Assembly: GCA_900539835.1 (NCBI GenBank)
Contig: UQDR01000013.1
Span: 1 to 64,000, forward strand
Origin: an uncultured Ruminococcus sp.
GTDB lineage: Bacteria; Bacillota; Clostridia; Oscillospirales; Ruminococcaceae
DNA length: 64,000 nt
Direction: 5' to 3'
Shown: piece by piece, positions 18,485 through 27,848 of the stretch
Position numbering within the stretch: position 1 is the first letter of the stretch
Layout of the letters: every line of letters starts with the position of its first letter
Translations under genes and position numbers: made by a program
Notes under the pieces: generated by a model
What the model saw: the letters and a program-made list of their open reading frames with translations, nothing else
Told to the model about the DNA's origin: nothing
The model's database searches: none

Positions 18485-20203
18485 TCAGAAACCGAGAATT
18501 GACTTAAAGTCATCGGCAATCGTATCACGAAGCTTTGAAGCAGCTTCCTTTGTTTCACCGATTGTTGTATAATATGCTTTGATCTTTGGCTCTGTGCCTG
18601 ATGGACGAATGATAACGCTTGCGCCCTGTTCAAGATTAAATGCCAAAACATCAGATTTTGGAAGGGTAATAGGAGTCTTTTTACCGCATTCAATGCAAGT
18701 TTCTTCAGATGCCATATAGTCAGCAAATGAAACAACCTTAAGTCCGCCGATCTCCTTAGGAGTATCTGTACGGAGCATTGACATAAGCTCTTTCATTCTT
18801 TCCATTCCGCTTGCACCTTCACAAGTAAATGAGCTTTGTGAATGAACATAATTGCCATATGTCTTATACATTTTTTCTCTTGCCTCAAGAAGTGAAATAC
18901 CCTTTGTTCTATAGAAAGCAGCCATTTCACAGATAAGCATTGACGCTACTACTGCGTCCTTATCACGAACATAAGATCCGGCAAGATATCCATAGCTCTC
19001 TTCAAATCCGAAGATATAGCGGTTATCTTCACCGTCTTTTTCAAGGAAGCCGATCTGTTCACCGATAAATTTAAATCCTGTAAGCACATTGCGGAGTTCA
19101 ACACCGTATTTTTCAGCCATAGCCTTAACGATATCAGTAGTAACGATTGTTTTAACACCAACAGGCTTTTCAGGCATTGTGCCAAGCTTGATTCTTTCTT
19201 CACAGATATACTCAAAGAGCATTGCGCCAACTTCGTTACCGCTGAACAATACATAATCACCCTCCGGTGAAGGTACTGCGATACCTACACGGTCACAGTC
19301 AGGGTCTGTTGCAAGAAGCAAATCAGGCTTAACTGTCTTACAAAGCTCAAGACCTTTTGCCAAAGCCTCTTCAATTTCAGGGTTCGGGAAAGGACAAGTC
19401 GGGAAGTTTCCGTCAGGATTCTCCTGCTCAGGAACAACTGTTACTTCCTTAATACCGATTCTCTTCAAAATAGCTCTTACCGGCTTATTACCTGTACCGT
19501 TAAGAGGCGTATAAACTACTTTAAGTCCACTGTCTGCAACTAAGTCAGTATGAATTCCCTGCTCCTGAACCTTATCAAGATAAGCCTCGATTACGTCCTG
19601 TCCGATAAGTTCGATCTTGCCTAAAGCAATACCCTCGTCAAAGCCCATAAGCTTTGCTCCGTCAAACATTGGAACAGCGTTGATTTTTCCGATTACTGTA
19701 TTAGCAACATCCAAAGTAATCTGACAGCCGTCGTCGCCGTATACTTTATATCCGTTATATTTTGCAGGGTTATGTGAAGCAGTTACAACGATACCGGCGT
19801 TGCATTTTAATGCTCTCACTGCCCAAGAAAGCATTGGAGTAGGCATAAGCTCAGGATAAATATAAACCTTAATGCCATTAGCAGCAAGAACAGAAGCAGC
19901 TTCCTTAGCGAAAACGTCAGACTTAATTCTTGAGTCATAAGCAATAGCAACAGAACCGTTTTCAAACGCTCCGTTTACATAATCAGCAAGACCTTGTGTA
20001 GCACGTCTGATCGTATAGATATTAAGTCTATAAGCACCGGCGCCGATAACACCTCTAAGTCCACCTGTACCGAATTCAAGGTCACGATAGAATCTATCCT
20101 TGATAGCTTCTTCATCGCCCTCGATAGATTTAAGCTCAGTCTGCAAATCAGGGTCATCCACAGCCTTTTCGCACCAAAGCTTATAGAGTTCCATTTCTGT
20201 CAT
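18485..20203 (-). CDS. Alpha-D-phosphohexomutase (phosphoglucomutase, PgcA-type)
   Basis: Interconverts hexose 1- and 6-phosphates, most likely glucose, for glycogen and surface sugar synthesis. 572 residues. Phosphoserine loop VVTASHNPAKYNGYKVYGDD, metal loop ATDPDCDRVG, sugar loop GFEESYGYLAG, phosphate loop RPSGTEPKIKAYY. Length and the EESYGY loop favour the PGM/PMM branch over GlmM. AGGTGATT precedes the ATG. It is monocistronic, with its own promoter and terminator. Confidence 0.93.
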   Translation of the reverse strand: MTEMELYKLWCEKAVDDPDLQTELKSIEGDEEAIKDRFYRDLEFGTGGLRGVIGAGAYRLNIYTIRRATQGLADYVNGAFENGSVAIAYDSRIKSDVFAKEAASVLAANGIKVYIYPELMPTPMLSWAVRALKCNAGIVVTASHNPAKYNGYKVYGDDGCQITLDVANTVIGKINAVPMFDGAKLMGFDEGIALGKIELIGQDVIEAYLDKVQEQGIHTDLVADSGLKVVYTPLNGTGNKPVRAILKRIGIKEVTVVPEQENPDGNFPTCPFPNPEIEEALAKGLELCKTVKPDLLLATDPDCDRVGIAVPSPEGDYVLFSGNEVGAMLFEYICEERIKLGTMPEKPVGVKTIVTTDIVKAMAEKYGVELRNVLTGFKFIGEQIGFLEKDGEDNRYIFGFEESYGYLAGSYVRDKDAVVASMLICEMAAFYRTKGISLLEAREKMYKTYGNYVHSQSSFTCEGASGMERMKELMSMLRTDTPKEIGGLKVVSFADYMASEETCIECGKKTPITLPKSDVLAFNLEQGASVIIRPSGTEPKIKAYYTTIGETKEAASKLRDTIADDFKSILGF

Positions 20204-20276
20204 TTACAATCACCTCATATTTTATTTTTTACAACAGTTATAAAATGTCATAAAATATCCAACAATTTATAATATT

Positions 20277-20304
20277 ATTATAGCATATTTTTATAAAATT
20301 ACAA
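20277..20304 (-). promoter_or_regulatory. Promoter of the phosphoglucomutase gene
   Basis: TTGTAA (20299-20304), 16-base spacer, TATAAT (20277-20282), about 75 bases upstream of the start codon. Confidence 0.5.
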
Positions 20305-20367
20305 GGGGAAAAGCAGATTTTTTCCTACTGTTTTAATTTTCGTCAAAAGTTACAAAGCGATAATTTG

Positions 20368-20850
20368 TTATGCATACTCCATTTCATATAAAAGCTCCAG
20401 ACTGCTGTCGTCAAAAGGAAACAGCTCATTGGGAATCATCTTCCATTTATAGACATCAAATAATATCTTCGTACCCTCAAATGTAATATCAATTTCCTTG
20501 CCGTCGTAATTGCATTTAATGGTTATATATAATTATCTTCCGTCATAGTCTATAAACTTATCTTTGTTTTCGTTATATGCAGGAGTACTAATAATGAAAT
20601 CTTCAACATCATAATAATTAATATAACGCCGAGTATTTTCGTCATACACCTTATCACTTATGGTTATATAATGACACAATTCATTGATATACTTATCATA
20701 CAAATGATATTTATAATCATCGCCTAAAATTTTAATATCCATCTCTGCTGATGGGATTGTTAATATAGATAGAATTGGAACAGCAATTATAAGTAAAATT
20801 ATTAATATTCTTATTACTATTCTCTTTTTCGGTTTTATCATTCTGTTCAT
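20368..20850 (-). pseudogene. Small membrane-anchored protein gene with in-frame stop
   Basis: An ATG at 20848-20850 opens 105 codons to a TAA at 20533-20535. The frame then continues open for 54 codons of plausible protein (ITIKCNYDGKEIDITFEGTK ... KWKMIPNELFPFDDSSLELL) to a second TAA at 20368-20370. Together they would make a ~160-residue protein with a Lys/Arg-rich start, one transmembrane segment (about 12-31) and a hydrophilic outside domain. No family was recognised. Either the gene was recently inactivated by the first stop, or the shorter 105-residue product is the real one and the tail is relic. Confidence 0.55.
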
Positions 20851-20915
20851 CTATATTAAATTAGTTGTATTTATATAAAATGATGTTTAACATTATTTTT
20901 ATATACATTTATATA

Positions 20916-22442
20916 TCAATTATAATATTTTCTATCAAGGCTTCGATACTGAACCGCCATGGTAATATGCTTTTTATCTATAAATTCTGCACCATCCATG
21001 TCTGCTGCGGTTCTTGCAACCTTCAGTATTTTATCATACGCTCTTGCTGAAAGCCCTAGTCGCTCAAATACGTTTTTCAGCAGTTCTCTTGCATCATCTG
21101 TCAATGGACAAACCTCATTTATAATATCGGCTGTAATGCCCGCATTACACGAAATTGGAGTTCCTTTGAAACGATTATTCTGTATATCCCGCACTCGCTG
21201 AACACGCTCTCTTATAACCGCTGAAGGCTCTTCTTTTTCCTTTGATGAGAGATGTGAAAACTCAACAGGTGCAACTTCCACATTTAAATCAAATCTATCC
21301 AACATGGGTCCGGAGATTTTAGACAGATAGCCTCTTACCTGACGTTCATTGCATATACACTTTCTTGTGGGATGTCCGTAATATCCGCATGGACAAGGAT
21401 TCATTGCGGCAATAAGCATGAACGAACATGGATATGTAACAGAACCTGAGGCTCTTGAAATAGTAACCTGTTTGTCCTCTAAAGGCTGCCTGAGTATTTC
21501 TAATGATTGTCTTGAGAACTCTGCCAGCTCGTCAAGAAAAAGCAATCCATTATGCGCAAGAGAAATCTCACCCGGTCTTGGAATAGTACCCCCGCCGGAA
21601 AGCCCAGCTGTTGAAACGGTATGATGAGGCGCTCTGAAAGGTCTTTCTGTAACCAACGGATTATCTTTATTAAGCAATCCCGCAACAGAATAAATATTAG
21701 TTGTTTCAATAGATTCTTCAAAAGTCAATTTCGGCAGAATTGAGGGCATTCTCTTAGCAAGCATGGATTTTCCCGAACCGGGTGCGCCGATCATCAATAC
21801 ATTATGACCTCCTGCCGCCGCAATTTCCAGTGCCTTTTTAGCATTGCTCTGACCTTTAACATCTGCGAAATCAAGATTTTCATATGATTTTGCAGCCTCA
21901 GGAACATATTTTTCCCAAGGCAGAAGCATTGACCTTTTAGAAAAGTGAAGTACCAGTTCGCTTATAGAATTTACGCCATAAACATCTATTCCATCTATTA
22001 CCGAAGCTTCCTTAGCATTCCCTGCCGGCACATAAATTTCTTTAAATCCCATTTTTACAGCAAGTATTGTCATAGGCAATACTCCGTTTATTTCTCTGAT
22101 TTCGCCGCTTAATGATGCCTCTCCTATAAAAACAGCCTTTTCAAGTCTGGCATCATCACAAAACCCCATCACTCTTAACAACGCAGTCGCAATAGCCAAA
22201 TCATGCACCGAACCTGTTTTTCTTCTATCCGCAGGAGCAAGGTTAACAGTTATTCTGCTCACCGGAAAATGTATATTGCTTGAACGAAGAGCTGATTGAA
22301 TTCTTTGTCGGCTTTCCTTTACTGCGGCATCACCTAAACCAACTATATCAAAGCTTTGTATTCCCTTTGAAGCTTCAATCTCAGCGCAAACATGAAAAGC
22401 GTTTAACCCTGACAGCCCCATTGTATTAACTTTAGCAAACAT
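20916..22442 (-). CDS. ComM/YifB family Mg-chelatase-like AAA ATPase
   Basis: 508 residues. An N-terminal Lon-S5-like domain (MFAKVNTMGLSGLNAFHVCA ... VGLGDAAVKESRQRI), then a Mg-chelatase-type AAA+ module with Walker A GAPGSGKSMLAKR, LFLDELAEF, and a zinc-like Cys cluster NPCPCGYYGHPTRKCIC, and a C-terminal Mg-chelatase domain. In Gram-negative bacteria ComM promotes branch migration during natural transformation; its role here is inferred. AGGAG precedes the ATG, 15 bases after the hydrolase gene. Confidence 0.92.
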   Translation of the reverse strand: MFAKVNTMGLSGLNAFHVCAEIEASKGIQSFDIVGLGDAAVKESRQRIQSALRSSNIHFPVSRITVNLAPADRRKTGSVHDLAIATALLRVMGFCDDARLEKAVFIGEASLSGEIREINGVLPMTILAVKMGFKEIYVPAGNAKEASVIDGIDVYGVNSISELVLHFSKRSMLLPWEKYVPEAAKSYENLDFADVKGQSNAKKALEIAAAGGHNVLMIGAPGSGKSMLAKRMPSILPKLTFEESIETTNIYSVAGLLNKDNPLVTERPFRAPHHTVSTAGLSGGGTIPRPGEISLAHNGLLFLDELAEFSRQSLEILRQPLEDKQVTISRASGSVTYPCSFMLIAAMNPCPCGYYGHPTRKCICNERQVRGYLSKISGPMLDRFDLNVEVAPVEFSHLSSKEKEEPSAVIRERVQRVRDIQNNRFKGTPISCNAGITADIINEVCPLTDDARELLKNVFERLGLSARAYDKILKVARTAADMDGAEFIDKKHITMAVQYRSLDRKYYN

Positions 22443-22457
22443 GGCAATACTCCTATA

Positions 22458-23402
22458 TTATAGTATGTCCTCACCACCGGAATATTCCTGTAGAAATTCC
22501 AGTACGCAGTCATATACTTCTTGTTTGTTTATTTCATTTAACAGTTCATGACGAGCATCAGGATAGATTTTCAAAAAAGCATTGCATGAATTCTTAATCA
22601 GCTTGTTATAAACCTGTTTTACTCCCTCGCCATATTGACCAACCGGATCACCGCTTCCCGTCACAAGCAGGGTCGGAAGAGATATATTATAAGTCTCAAA
22701 CCATTTTTCCTGTGAAACATACCAAAGAACCTTCATTATGTTTTCAAATCCATTAAGTGTGAATATAAATGTACATTTTTCATCTTCACCATATTTGCGG
22801 ATAACCTCTTTATCCCTTGAGATCCAAGCATATTCACTGTCATTATCAGTAATCTTATTGTTATATGCTCCAAAAGCAATCTTATTGACCTTTCTGCTTC
22901 TGTGCTTATCTCCATATATTTTTTTCAGACCGTCAATTACAGAAAGAAGTATCGGTATTCCCTTTATTTCTCCGCTCGTTCCGCAGAATACCACTCCGTC
23001 AAGATTTTTGCTGTATTTAGTGCAATAAGCTCTTGCCATAAAGCTTCCCATGCTGTGTCCGAGCATAAAATAAGGCAGGTCACTATAATTCTTTTTCATT
23101 ATCTTAGTCAGAGTATAAAGGTCGTCGACAACACACTGCCAGCCGTTTTCCTCCACAAAATATCCAAGCTCGCTGTTATCATTCACACTGCTACCGTGAC
23201 CCAAATGATCATTTCCGCATACCACATAACCGTGTTGCGCCAAAAAACGTGCAAAATGATCGTAACGATTAAAATACTCACACATTCCATGAGATATTTG
23301 AACTACACCCTTTACAGTTCCCAACGGGAAATATATATAGTATGCTATATCATGAATTTTATCCGAGCTTTTATATGTTGATGTAAATTTTGTACAAAAC
23401 AT
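22458..23402 (-). CDS. Alpha/beta hydrolase, lysophospholipase/monoacylglycerol lipase-like
   Basis: 314-residue serine hydrolase. The nucleophile elbow is GHSMGS, the oxyanion region VVQISHGMCEYFNRYDHFA and GNDHLGHG, and a late YPDARHELLNE supplies the catalytic histidine. This matches the Hydrolase_4/monoglyceride lipase group; the substrate is unknown. The ATG at 23400-23402 has AAAGGATG upstream. An earlier in-frame start would lie within the promoter and is rejected. No signal peptide, so probably cytoplasmic. Confidence 0.87.
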   Translation of the reverse strand: MFCTKFTSTYKSSDKIHDIAYYIYFPLGTVKGVVQISHGMCEYFNRYDHFARFLAQHGYVVCGNDHLGHGSSVNDNSELGYFVEENGWQCVVDDLYTLTKIMKKNYSDLPYFMLGHSMGSFMARAYCTKYSKNLDGVVFCGTSGEIKGIPILLSVIDGLKKIYGDKHRSRKVNKIAFGAYNNKITDNDSEYAWISRDKEVIRKYGEDEKCTFIFTLNGFENIMKVLWYVSQEKWFETYNISLPTLLVTGSGDPVGQYGEGVKQVYNKLIKNSCNAFLKIYPDARHELLNEINKQEVYDCVLEFLQEYSGGEDIL

Positions 23403-23436
23403 AAAATCATCCTTTACTAAAACAATTGTCAAAAAT

Positions 23437-23465
23437 AGTATATCATTTTTCGCTCGAAAAATCAA
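23437..23465 (-). promoter_or_regulatory. Promoter of the hydrolase-comM operon
   Basis: TTGATT (23460-23465), 17-base spacer, TATACT (23437-23442) with extended TGA before the -10, 35 bases upstream of the chosen start codon. Confidence 0.6.
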
Positions 23466-23598
23466 TAGAAAATTAATAAATTAATTACAGTATTGACATT
23501 AGCTGAAATTTTATTAATGCAAAAAGGCTATTATTTTGTTTTGACTTTTATAAAGTAAAGTTCACGTTCATAAAAAAGTTACGGAATGCACACAGAAT

Positions 23599-23688
23599 GG
23601 AAACAGCCAAAGTTTTCATGGTGAATTTTGCGATTTTTGTGCAAAACGCCGTTTTTCAGGACTTTTGTAAAAACTAAGGCTGTTTTCC
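23599..23688. repeat. Long inverted repeat abutting the rpoB promoter
   Basis: The left arm (23599-23616, GGAAACAGCCAAAGTTTT) and right arm (23670-23688, AAAACTAAGGCTGTTTTCC) pair over about 17 positions with a few mismatches around a ~53-base loop. The right arm ends directly before the -35 box of the rpoB promoter. The rest of the 23466-23882 gap is AT-rich with no gene seen. Confidence 0.5.
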
Positions 23689-23717
23689 TTGACAACCATT
23701 GATTATTATAATATAAT
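23689..23717 (+). promoter_or_regulatory. Consensus promoter of rpoBC
   Basis: TTGACA (23689-23694), 17-base spacer, TATAAT (23712-23717): a perfect vegetative promoter. It leaves an untranslated leader of about 160 bases before rpoB. Confidence 0.85.
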
Positions 23718-23882
23718 AGTATAATGTATCATAATGGACATTTTATCCTTTTTACACTATTAATAATAGGTGAATTTTGATGGTGTTCATAAAATAATAA
23801 AGGCAAATACTGACAAATAATTGAATTTAAACGAAGATTATTTGACAGTAGTTTACAGTTTAATTAAGGAGTGATTAAGCCT

Positions 23883-26800
23883 ATGGTGAATGTCAAGGAC
23901 GTAAAGCTTGGCAAGAATACTCGAAAGAGCTTTGCTAAGATTAACGAGGTCTTGGAAATGCCTAATCTTATCGAAGTTCAGAAAAACTCTTATCAGTGGT
24001 TTTTGGACGAGGGACTTAAGGAGGTATTCAGAGATGTTTCCACAATTACCGACTATAATGGCAATTTGGAACTGAATTTTGTTGATTACCGTTTCGATGA
24101 GGAGCCCAAATACTCAGTTGCAGAATGCAAGGAACGTGACGTTACCTATAATGTACCACTGCGTGTAACCGCAAGACTTAATAACACTGAAACAGGTGAA
24201 ATTAAGGAATCAGAAATTTTCATGGGTGATTTCCCGCTCATGACAGACAGCGGTACTTTTGTTATTAACGGAGCAGAACGTGTTATTGTATCTCAGCTTG
24301 TGCGTTCACCCGGCGTTTATTATTCTTTTGACAAGGACAAAACAGGTAAGGATCTGTTTAAATCAACAGTTATTCCTAACAGAGGCGCTTGGCTTGAATA
24401 TGAAATGGATTCCAACGATGTTGTTTACGTTAGAATCGACAAGAACAGAAAAATTCCTCTGACAACATTTATCCGTGCAATCGGTTTAGGTACTGATGAT
24501 GAAATTGAAGAAGTTTTCGGTCCTGATGAAAGAATCAAGCAGACTATTCTTCAGAAAGATCAGACTGCTAACCGTGAGGAAGCTCTTCTTGAAGTATATA
24601 AAAAGCTTCGCCCGGGCGAGCCTCCTACAGTAGACAGTGCTGTTACTCACCTCAACAACCTGTTCTTTGATGCGAGAAGATATGATCTTTCAAGATTCGG
24701 AAGATATAAATACAATAAAAAGCTCGGCGTTGGTTCACGTCTTGCCGGTCATGTGCTTTCACGTCCTGTTGCTAACCCTCTTACAGGTGAAATCATGGCT
24801 GAACAGGGCGAGTTTATCAGCTTTGACAGAGCTATGGAAATCGAAAATGCAGGTGTAACTGAAGTTTTCGTAAATGTTGAAATAAAAGAATTTGTTACTT
24901 CTGCCTCAACAGGCGAAACTACTGCTAAGCTTGAAAAATGTGAAGTAAAAATCATCGGTAACGGAATGGTTGACATTTCAAACTTTGTTGATTTTGATGC
25001 TAAGAAGCTTGGAATTAATGAAAAGGTTTTATTCAGCGTTCTTAAAGAAATTCTTGAGGAATCAGATTCCGAAGAAGAAATCATGGAAAGCATTAAGTCA
25101 AGAGCTGATGAGCTTGTTCCGAAACATATTATCGTCGATGATATCATAGCTACAATTTCTTATTTCCTTAATCTTTGTGAAGGAGTAGGAACAGTTGACG
25201 ATATCGACCATCTCGGAAACAGACGTATCCGTTCCGTAGGAGAACTTCTCCAGAATCAGTTCAGAATCGGTTTTACAAGAATGGAAAGAGTTATCCGTGA
25301 AAGAATGAACATTCAGTCACAGGATATGGAGGTTGTTACTCCTGCTGCTCTTATAAATATTCGTCCTATAACTGCGGCAATAAAAGAATTCTTTGGTTCT
25401 TCACCGCTGTCACAGTTCATGGATCAGAACAACCCACTGGCTGAGCTTACTCATAAGAGACGTCTTTCAGCCCTCGGACCGGGCGGTCTTTCCAGAGACC
25501 GTGCAGGATTTGAAGTTCGTGACGTACACTATTCTCACTATGGAAGAATGTGTCCTATCGAAACTCCTGAAGGTCCTAACATCGGACTTATCTCATATCT
25601 TGCTTCATTCGCAAGAATTAATGAATACGGCTTCATTGAAGCTCCTTATCGTAAGGTTGATAAGGAAACCGGCGTTGTAACAGACGAAGTAGTATATATG
25701 ACTGCTGACGTGGAAGACAACTATATGGTTGCTCAGGCTAACGAGCCTCTTACTGAAGACCATAAGTTTGCAAGAGCAAAGGTCAACGGAAGATACAGAG
25801 ATCAGATTCTTGAAATCGAAAGAGAAAAAATCGATTATATGGACGTATCTCCTAAGATGGTTGTTTCTGTAGCTACCGCATGTATCCCATTCCTTGAAAA
25901 CGATGACGCTAACCGTGCACTCATGGGATCAAACATGCAGAGACAGGCTGTTCCTCTTCTTAAAACAGAGTCGCCTATTGTCGGCACAGGTATGGAATAT
26001 AAAGCCTGCGTTGATTCAGGTGTTGCTGTTGTTTCAAAGAACGCAGGTGTTGTTGAGCGTGTTGACGCTGATAAAGTTGTTGTAAGAGAAGATGACGGAA
26101 ACCTCCGCACATATAATCTTACTAAATTCAAGCGTTCAAATGCCGGTACTTGTACAAATCAGCGTCCAATTGTTGAAAAGGGCGAAAGAATTGAAGCTCA
26201 TCAGGTAATCGGTGACGGTCCTGCTACTTCAAACGGAGAGCTTTCTCTCGGAAAGAACGCTCTTATCGGATTTATGACATGGGAAGGTTACAACTACGAA
26301 GACGCTGTTCTTCTTAATGAAAACCTTGTAAAACAGGATAAATACACTTCTATTCACATTGAAGAATATGAAATTGAGTCAAGAGATACAAAGCTCGGAC
26401 CTGAGGAAATCACAAGAGATCTCCCAAATGTCGGCGAGGACGCCCTTAAAGATCTTGACGAAAACGGTATCATCCGCATCGGTGCTGAGGTTCGTTCAGG
26501 CGACATTCTCGTAGGTAAGGTTACTCCTAAGGGAGAAACAGAGCTTACTGCTGAAGAACGACTGCTTCGTGCTATCTTCGGCGAAAAAGCAAGAGAAGTA
26601 AGAGATAATTCTCTTAAGGTTCCTCACGGTGAAGCCGGTATTGTTATTGACGTTAAAGTTTTCACCCGTGAAAACTGCGACGAGCTTTCACCGGGTGTAA
26701 ATATGCTGGTAAGATGCTATATCGCACAGAAGAGAAAGATCTCTGTCGGAGACAAGATGGCCGGACGTCACGGAAACAAGGGTGTTGTTTCAAGAATTCT

Positions 26801-27740
26801 GCCGCAGGAGGACATGCCGTTCCTTGAAGACGGTACTCCGCTTGATATCGTTCTTAACCCATTGGGTGTACCTTCACGTATGAACATCGGTCAGGTACTT
26901 GAAGTTCATCTCGGTATGGCAGCAAAGGCTTTAGGCTGGAAGATCATGACTCCTGTATTTGACGGCGCTCATGAAGAAGATATCCGTGAATGCTTCAAGG
27001 CTGCTAATGAAAATCACCTTGAACACAAGGATGACGAATTTACTCTCCATACTATGGACGAGATTATCAATACAAAGGCTCTCAGCATGAGCGAAGACGG
27101 AAAATTCACTGTTTATGACGGAAGAACCGGTGAAAAATTTGATAACAAGGTAACTGTCGGATATATGTATTACCTTAAGCTCCACCACCTTGTTGATGAT
27201 AAGATTCACGCTCGTTCAGTCGGACCTTATTCACTGGTTACTCAGCAGCCTTTGGGCGGTAAAGCTCAGTTCGGCGGACAGAGATTCGGTGAAATGGAAG
27301 TTTGGGCACTTGAAGCTTACGGCGCTGCTTATACGCTTCAGGAAATCCTTACAGTTAAATCAGACGATACTTTAGGCCGTGTTAAGACCTATGAGGCTAT
27401 TGTTAAAGGACAGAATGTTCCTAATCCGGGAATTCCAGAGGCATTCAAGGTTCTTATCAAAGAGCTTCAGTCACTTGCACTGGATGTTAAGGTGCTTAAT
27501 GTCAATAATGAAGAAATCGACCTGAAACAGAACTTTGATGATGATGACGATTTCGTTCCTCAGGCTTCAGATGATGCAAATATGGAGCTTGGCGTTGACG
27601 AAGGAGATCTGGATGAAGGATTTATGGCAGAGGATGAAGACGGAATTTCCGAGCTTGACCTCGGTGAAGAAGATGAAGACTTCGGCGAAGACTACATCAA
27701 TGATGAATCTGATTTATTCCTAAGTGATGATGAAGAATAA
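23883..27740 (+). CDS. rpoB: RNA polymerase subunit beta
   Basis: Catalytic beta subunit, 1285 residues. The rifampicin region ([20 protein letters not shown] then [20 protein letters not shown]) is intact apart from a proline at residue 508 where E. coli has Gln510. The C-terminal [19 protein letters not shown] block is present. After about residue 1217 the protein ends in a ~68-residue Asp/Glu-rich tail. The ATG at 23883 was chosen ([17 protein letters not shown], with AAGGAG 11 bases upstream); a GTG at 23871 abuts the ribosome site. No rplJ/rplL or other ribosomal genes precede it. Confidence 0.98.
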   Translation: MVNVKDVKLGKNTRKSFAKINEVLEMPNLIEVQKNSYQWFLDEGLKEVFRDVSTITDYNGNLELNFVDYRFDEEPKYSVAECKERDVTYNVPLRVTARLNNTETGEIKESEIFMGDFPLMTDSGTFVINGAERVIVSQLVRSPGVYYSFDKDKTGKDLFKSTVIPNRGAWLEYEMDSNDVVYVRIDKNRKIPLTTFIRAIGLGTDDEIEEVFGPDERIKQTILQKDQTANREEALLEVYKKLRPGEPPTVDSAVTHLNNLFFDARRYDLSRFGRYKYNKKLGVGSRLAGHVLSRPVANPLTGEIMAEQGEFISFDRAMEIENAGVTEVFVNVEIKEFVTSASTGETTAKLEKCEVKIIGNGMVDISNFVDFDAKKLGINEKVLFSVLKEILEESDSEEEIMESIKSRADELVPKHIIVDDIIATISYFLNLCEGVGTVDDIDHLGNRRIRSVGELLQNQFRIGFTRMERVIRERMNIQSQDMEVVTPAALINIRPITAAIKEFFGSSPLSQFMDQNNPLAELTHKRRLSALGPGGLSRDRAGFEVRDVHYSHYGRMCPIETPEGPNIGLISYLASFARINEYGFIEAPYRKVDKETGVVTDEVVYMTADVEDNYMVAQANEPLTEDHKFARAKVNGRYRDQILEIEREKIDYMDVSPKMVVSVATACIPFLENDDANRALMGSNMQRQAVPLLKTESPIVGTGMEYKACVDSGVAVVSKNAGVVERVDADKVVVREDDGNLRTYNLTKFKRSNAGTCTNQRPIVEKGERIEAHQVIGDGPATSNGELSLGKNALIGFMTWEGYNYEDAVLLNENLVKQDKYTSIHIEEYEIESRDTKLGPEEITRDLPNVGEDALKDLDENGIIRIGAEVRSGDILVGKVTPKGETELTAEERLLRAIFGEKAREVRDNSLKVPHGEAGIVIDVKVFTRENCDELSPGVNMLVRCYIAQKRKISVGDKMAGRHGNKGVVSRILPQEDMPFLEDGTPLDIVLNPLGVPSRMNIGQVLEVHLGMAAKALGWKIMTPVFDGAHEEDIRECFKAANENHLEHKDDEFTLHTMDEIINTKALSMSEDGKFTVYDGRTGEKFDNKVTVGYMYYLKLHHLVDDKIHARSVGPYSLVTQQPLGGKAQFGGQRFGEMEVWALEAYGAAYTLQEILTVKSDDTLGRVKTYEAIVKGQNVPNPGIPEAFKVLIKELQSLALDVKVLNVNNEEIDLKQNFDDDDDFVPQASDDANMELGVDEGDLDEGFMAEDEDGISELDLGEEDEDFGEDYINDESDLFLSDDEE

Positions 27741-27848
27741 ATATTAATGCAATGCGGATTGGCAGCTGTATTGATTTGCAGCTTGCTTATCCGATATGCA
27801 GTTTGACTGATACTTGTAACCAAACTATACAGGAAGAGGGTACTATTA

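Noticed and set aside
23718..23882. Ribosomal-protein or riboswitch leader before rpoB
   Set aside because: No L10-type or known riboswitch signature could be recognised in the leader.
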